From Zobellia laminariae (lineage in GTDB: Bacteria > Bacteroidota > Bacteroidia > Flavobacteriales > Flavobacteriaceae): 64,000 nt of DNA. Under the pieces are notes generated by a model. That model did not search any database, was not told where the DNA came from, and saw nothing but the letters and a program-made list of their open reading frames with translations. This document shows, one piece after another, positions 60,668 to 64,000 of this stretch (the stretch's first letter is position 1; each line of letters starts with the position of its first letter). Location of the stretch: the NCBI RefSeq assembly GCF_009725995.1, contig NZ_RCNS01000002.1:1240001-1304000 (forward strand), in the 5' to 3' direction. The translations under genes and the position numbers were made by a program.

Positions 60668-62695
60668 TTAAGTTAATCCGTTATATTTTCGTAAAAACCA
60701 TTCTAATGCGAGTGCAAAAACCATGAGCCCTAACAATAGTCTGAAATCTATCAAAGATACGACATTTTGCTTGTTTTTCTGGGTTGGCAGAAAGCGTTCA
60801 TCACTTGATAAAGACTTAATCAAATCCATATTCTGATTTGGATAAAATAAGCGTCCTCCTGTATTTTCTGCTAAGCGTTGTAACTTCTTATTATCTGTAG
60901 CCAAGAACTGTTTTTCTACATCAAAATCTAGAATAGTAAAGCTCCCTGATTTAGATAAGTTCTCTTTTTTTACCACTACAGTGAAATCATATTTACCTGG
61001 AGCTAAATTACTGAGATCAGCTTCATAGTAATTACCTTTCAACAACATTGGAACTTCCGTATCTGATTTTGTTTCTGAATTTTTAAGTTTAAGAATTATA
61101 TCCGCGTTAGCATCAAAAGCAAACGCTTTGTCAAAGTAAGTCGCTGAAATTCTTGTTTCGTTACTCCCTTCATAAATATTGTCATAATCTAAGGTGAGCC
61201 GCTGCCGCGATTTATTAGTAGCTAAGTACAAAACAAGTTTACCAACAAGGTCATCAAAATTTTTGAAGCTCTGCATGTTTCTATAGGCTTGCATTCGCCA
61301 TTTCCAGATATTTTCGCCAAACAAAACCGCATCCCTTTTTTCATTCCCTTCAAAAACAGCTAGCAAAGGTTCCTTTAGATTGACTCCCTTTATCCGCTGA
61401 GTTAATAAAATATCGTTTTTTCCATTTAAGATAATATCGCCTAAACTACTTTGAAGCGGCGGGAAATCATCAGCAGAAAAATCACCACTACTAAAAAGTC
61501 CAAAGCCTGAGTTTAAAACGCCAAACACCTCTTCCTCTTGATTATAACTATTCTTTGTGTATTGCTTTTGAGATTTATTTAGAAAGCGCCAGTCGGTTTT
61601 AGGCCCTGTGACCGTTAAGGTATTGGCTTGTTTTTTTTCTATGTAGTCGTAAAGTTTTTTGAATGATGCGTTAGGCTGATAAAGAATAAAAAGATCTACG
61701 TCTTCCCATTCTTTTGAGTTACCATTAGGTCTCATTATAGAGACCGAACGCTGACCATTGCTCTCTATAGATTTTTTTAAAGCTCCAATATCTGGATGTA
61801 GAAGGCTAGAAACTAGCGCTATTTTCGTTTTCTCATCTATAACCTCTACAACTACCGTTTTCTTATTATTGGCCTTATTTCGCTCGCTTTTGAGCTCACC
61901 AACCGAAACTTGAAGGTTTTTTGTTCCAACTGATTTCGCATCTAACAAAGTATTTATAACCTCACTGTTACTGGTGCTAGAAAAAGAAACGGTTTGCCGG
62001 TAGACTGTTTTTCCGTTTAAGGAAACCTTTACAGGCACATTTATATCTTCTTTACCCGTATAAGAAACATAAATTTCAACAGGGTATTTGTTTTTAAGAA
62101 AAGCATACCTATTAGTGTTAACTTGAGAAATAGCAACGTCTTCATAACGTGTTGTATCTCCAACGGCTATAGGATAAATAGGAAACTGTTTTTGCTCATT
62201 TTGAAAATCATAATCACGACCTAAAGTCTGATTACCATCCGAAATGAGAACTATAGCAGAATTAGTAGCCGAGTACACTTCTCTTAAAGCGGATAACGCT
62301 TTTGAAATATTCGTGTTCTTTTCCGCGAATGTGAGGGTGTCATTCTCTTTTAAAAAAGCCCCAAAACTATACTTCTGAATAGAAAAACGTTCATTGAGTT
62401 CTCTGCTTTGTTCTATATCATCTATAGCTTTCTCTATAACTTGCTTAGATGAACCAACGGATGAAGAATTATCGGTTAAGATAATTAGATTAGCCTTCTC
62501 GGTAGTGTATTCGTTTTTTGTAAATTTTGGATTTATGAGCAATAGAAATCCACAGAAAAAGGTAATAAAACGCAAAAAAGCCAAAGCTATATTCAGCTTA
62601 CCCTTACGTTTGTTTTTGTAGAAATATTGAAACAACACCAACGCCAGCGAAACAATTGCGGCCAAGATTATAAAGAGAATCGTTTGGGTGTTCAT
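60668..62695 (-). CDS. Membrane VWA-domain protein of unknown function
   Basis: A 675-aa membrane protein. Two N-terminal transmembrane helices (about 5-25 and 38-58) precede a VWA domain (about 70-185) with MIDAS-like LTDNSSSVGSS and IVLISDGNQT. A long periplasmic part follows: Ig-like strands, then a glutamine-amidotransferase-like region around LFILYQPNASFKKLYDYIEKK. A final transmembrane helix (about 650-668) ends the protein. This layout is common in Bacteroidota and resembles BatA-associated proteins of unknown role. Probably cotranscribed with the SPFH gene. Confidence 0.85.
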   Translation of the reverse strand: MNTQTILFIILAAIVSLALVLFQYFYKNKRKGKLNIALAFLRFITFFCGFLLLINPKFTKNEYTTEKANLIILTDNSSSVGSSKQVIEKAIDDIEQSRELNERFSIQKYSFGAFLKENDTLTFAEKNTNISKALSALREVYSATNSAIVLISDGNQTLGRDYDFQNEQKQFPIYPIAVGDTTRYEDVAISQVNTNRYAFLKNKYPVEIYVSYTGKEDINVPVKVSLNGKTVYRQTVSFSSTSNSEVINTLLDAKSVGTKNLQVSVGELKSERNKANNKKTVVVEVIDEKTKIALVSSLLHPDIGALKKSIESNGQRSVSIMRPNGNSKEWEDVDLFILYQPNASFKKLYDYIEKKQANTLTVTGPKTDWRFLNKSQKQYTKNSYNQEEEVFGVLNSGFGLFSSGDFSADDFPPLQSSLGDIILNGKNDILLTQRIKGVNLKEPLLAVFEGNEKRDAVLFGENIWKWRMQAYRNMQSFKNFDDLVGKLVLYLATNKSRQRLTLDYDNIYEGSNETRISATYFDKAFAFDANADIILKLKNSETKSDTEVPMLLKGNYYEADLSNLAPGKYDFTVVVKKENLSKSGSFTILDFDVEKQFLATDNKKLQRLAENTGGRLFYPNQNMDLIKSLSSDERFLPTQKNKQNVVSLIDFRLLLGLMVFALALEWFLRKYNGLT

Positions 62696-62761
62696 TAAGG
62701 TAGTTTCTTTTTAAAACTATAAAGTCCGGAAATACCATAATGCACTTCCGGACCATATACT

Positions 62762-63508
62762 TTATGTAAGCATGCCACCATCTACGTTCAGTACTTGGCC
62801 CGTAACATAAGCGGATAAGTCTGAAGCGAAAAATAGACAGGCATTTGCAATATCTTCTGGAGAACCACCTCTTTTAAGTGGAATACCGTCTCTCCAACCT
62901 TGAACTACTTTTTCATCTAATTTACCGGTCATTTCAGTTTCGATAAAACCTGGTGCAACGGCATTACATCTTATATTTCTTGAGCCTAACTCCAAAGCAA
63001 CAGATTTAGTAAAACCAATCATACCTGCTTTAGAAGCCGCATAGTTTGTTTGTCCGGCATTACCCTTAACACCAACCACACTACTCATGTTTACAATACT
63101 ACCTTTTCGTTGTTTCAACATCGTACGTTGAACAGCTTTGGTCATATTAAAAACCGACTTTAGGTTTATTTCTATAACACTATCAAAATCTGCTTCTGAC
63201 ATACGCATAAGCAAATTGTCTTTGGTAATACCCGCATTGTTAATCAGAATATCTATCCCACCAAAGTCTTCTAGAACACTAGCAACCAGTTTTTCAGAAG
63301 CTTCAAAACTTGCCGCATTACTTTTGTATGCTTTTGCTTTGACCCCTAAACCAGACAACTCTTTTTCGAGAGCTAAAGCTGGTGCTTCACTAGAACTATA
63401 AGTAAAAGCTACATTAGCTCCGTTCTCGGCAAAAACTCGGGCAATACCCGTACCTATACCTCTACTTGCGCCTGTGATGATCGCATTTTTTCCTTCTAAC
63501 AATTTCAT
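62762..63508 (-). CDS. fabG: 3-oxoacyl-[acyl-carrier-protein] reductase
   Basis: A 248-aa short-chain dehydrogenase/reductase reducing 3-oxoacyl-ACP with NADPH in fatty acid elongation. NADPH loop ITGASRGIGTGIA, NNAG motif, catalytic Ser in NMSSVVG, Tyr/Lys in NYAASKAG and the ending FASDLSAYVTGQVLNVDGGM are all typical of FabG. A TATATTTG -7 element lies at 63545-63538, though no TTTG is at the usual 19-nt spacing. Monocistronic between two terminator/promoter regions. Confidence 0.94.
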   Translation of the reverse strand: MKLLEGKNAIITGASRGIGTGIARVFAENGANVAFTYSSSEAPALALEKELSGLGVKAKAYKSNAASFEASEKLVASVLEDFGGIDILINNAGITKDNLLMRMSEADFDSVIEINLKSVFNMTKAVQRTMLKQRKGSIVNMSSVVGVKGNAGQTNYAASKAGMIGFTKSVALELGSRNIRCNAVAPGFIETEMTGKLDEKVVQGWRDGIPLKRGGSPEDIANACLFFASDLSAYVTGQVLNVDGGMLT

Positions 63509-63569
63509 GCTCTAAATAGATTTGCTTTGTTCTACTTCAAATATAACTTTTGTTTGACAAAATGGCTAT

Positions 63570-63606
63570 AAAAAAATCCCGTTTCCGAAAAATCGAAAAC
63601 GGGATT
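63570..63606 (-). terminator. Intrinsic terminator after sucD
   Basis: AATCCCGTTT (63575-63584) and AAACGGGATT (63597-63606) form a perfect 10-bp stem with a 12-nt loop. On the minus strand it is followed by TTTTTTATAG. It ends the sucD transcript ahead of fabG. Confidence 0.9.
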
Positions 63607-63624
63607 CATATATCCGTAAGGGAA

Positions 63625-64000
63625 TTAACCCATAACCTCTTTAACTTTTAAGCCAATTTCTGCTGGAGAATCTACCACGTGAATTCCGTGCTCTCTCATA
63701 ATTTTCTTTTTAGCTTGAGCGGTATCATCGCTTCCACCAACAATAGCACCAGCGTGACCCATAGTTCTTCCTGCAGGTGCAGTTTCACCAGCAATAAAAC
63801 CTACAACAGGTTTTTTGCTACCACTTTCTTTGTACCATTTAGCAGCATCAGCTTCTAATTGACCACCAATCTCACCGATCATAACTACACATTCAGTCTC
63901 TGGATCGTTAATCAAAAGCTCAACAGCTTCTTTTGTAGTAGTTCCAATAATTGGATCTCCACCAATACCAATAGCGGTTGTAATACCTAAACCTTGACGA
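63625..64000 (-). CDS. sucD: Succinate-CoA ligase alpha subunit, C-terminal part (runs off the window)
   Basis: The reading frame continues past 64000 on the minus strand; only the last 124 codons are present. They start in [21 protein letters not shown], followed by [11 protein letters not shown] and the phospho-His-containing [10 protein letters not shown], characteristic of SucD. The enzyme makes succinate and ATP/GTP from succinyl-CoA in the TCA cycle. The TTG inside the frame at 63915 is not a start. Confidence 0.95.
   Translation of the reverse strand, partial: RQGLGITTAIGIGGDPIIGTTTKEAVELLINDPETECVVMIGEIGGQLEADAAKWYKESGSKKPVVGFIAGETAPAGRTMGHAGAIVGGSDDTAQAKKKIMREHGIHVVDSPAEIGLKVKEVMG

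Noticed and set aside
1..64000. CRISPR arrays, phage defence islands, insertion sequences, tRNA or rRNA genes
   Set aside because: I read both strands for regularly spaced repeats, transposase and integrase motifs, and cloverleaf-like sequences and saw none; a computed scan (tRNAscan-SE, Infernal) would be decisive for RNAs.

Overview
The window looks like chromosome of a marine, alginate-degrading member of the Flavobacteriaceae (Bacteroidota). Evidence: AT-rich DNA; Bacteroidota-type promoters (TTTG-N19-TAnnTTTG) before the alginate lyase genes; almost no Shine-Dalgarno sites; a short 287-aa RpoD; a TonB-dependent receptor paired with a DUF4249 lipoprotein; a type IX secretion C-terminal domain; and a PL6-PL7-PL6 alginate lyase group of the kind I recall from Zobellia. 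The genus is an inference. I saw no rRNA, tRNA, CRISPR array, insertion sequence or prophage.

Layout. 0-1.4 kb: start of a partial gene, rpoD, and, convergent to rpoD, two unannotated 32-33 codon ORFs encoding related peptides. 1.9-12.4 kb: a secreted ILEI-GDPD fusion protein facing a six-gene minus-strand operon (HPt, receiver, membrane HEAT protein, processive GT2, LtaS-like transferase with TPR, YaiO-like outer-membrane barrel). This operon looks like a phosphorelay-controlled exopolysaccharide synthesis, decoration and export system. 12.6-24.6 kb: housekeeping and orphan genes (M19 dipeptidase, thioesterase, DUF72, semialdehyde dehydrogenase, cysE-cysM, CorA, TruA). 24.7-29.5 kb: a repeat-rich T9SS cargo protein and an OmpR-type two-component pair. 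29.6-37.3 kb: the alginolytic locus and a surface Kelch-like lipoprotein. 37.4-41.6 kb: MoxR/VWA pair and a GH109-like secreted oxidoreductase-fold enzyme. 41.8-51.2 kb: DUF1853, a TonB receptor/DUF4249 pair divergent from an ECF sigma cassette, a VOC/HxlR divergent pair, a barrel protein and a DUF2807 lipoprotein. 51.2-59.8 kb: a complete histidine operon, hisG-(GNAT)-hisD-hisC-hisB-hisH-hisA-hisF-(racemase)-hisIE, preceded by a histidine-rich leader peptide and a terminator. 59.8-64 kb: SPFH protein, VWA membrane protein, fabG and partial sucD.

Main regulatory structures read directly from sequence: (1) identical tandem TGGTTTACCA sites overlapping matching core promoters ahead of both PL6 genes; (2) the his leader MKNRTTHHHIHTHAQAR followed by a strong hairpin, i.e. 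classical attenuation; (3) an inverted repeat between the VOC gene and its HxlR regulator. Several genes (HPt, HEAT, ECF sigma) have only TTG as a plausible start. Where an upstream TTG/GTG or ATG extended an ORF without support, I give the internal ATG instead and say so.
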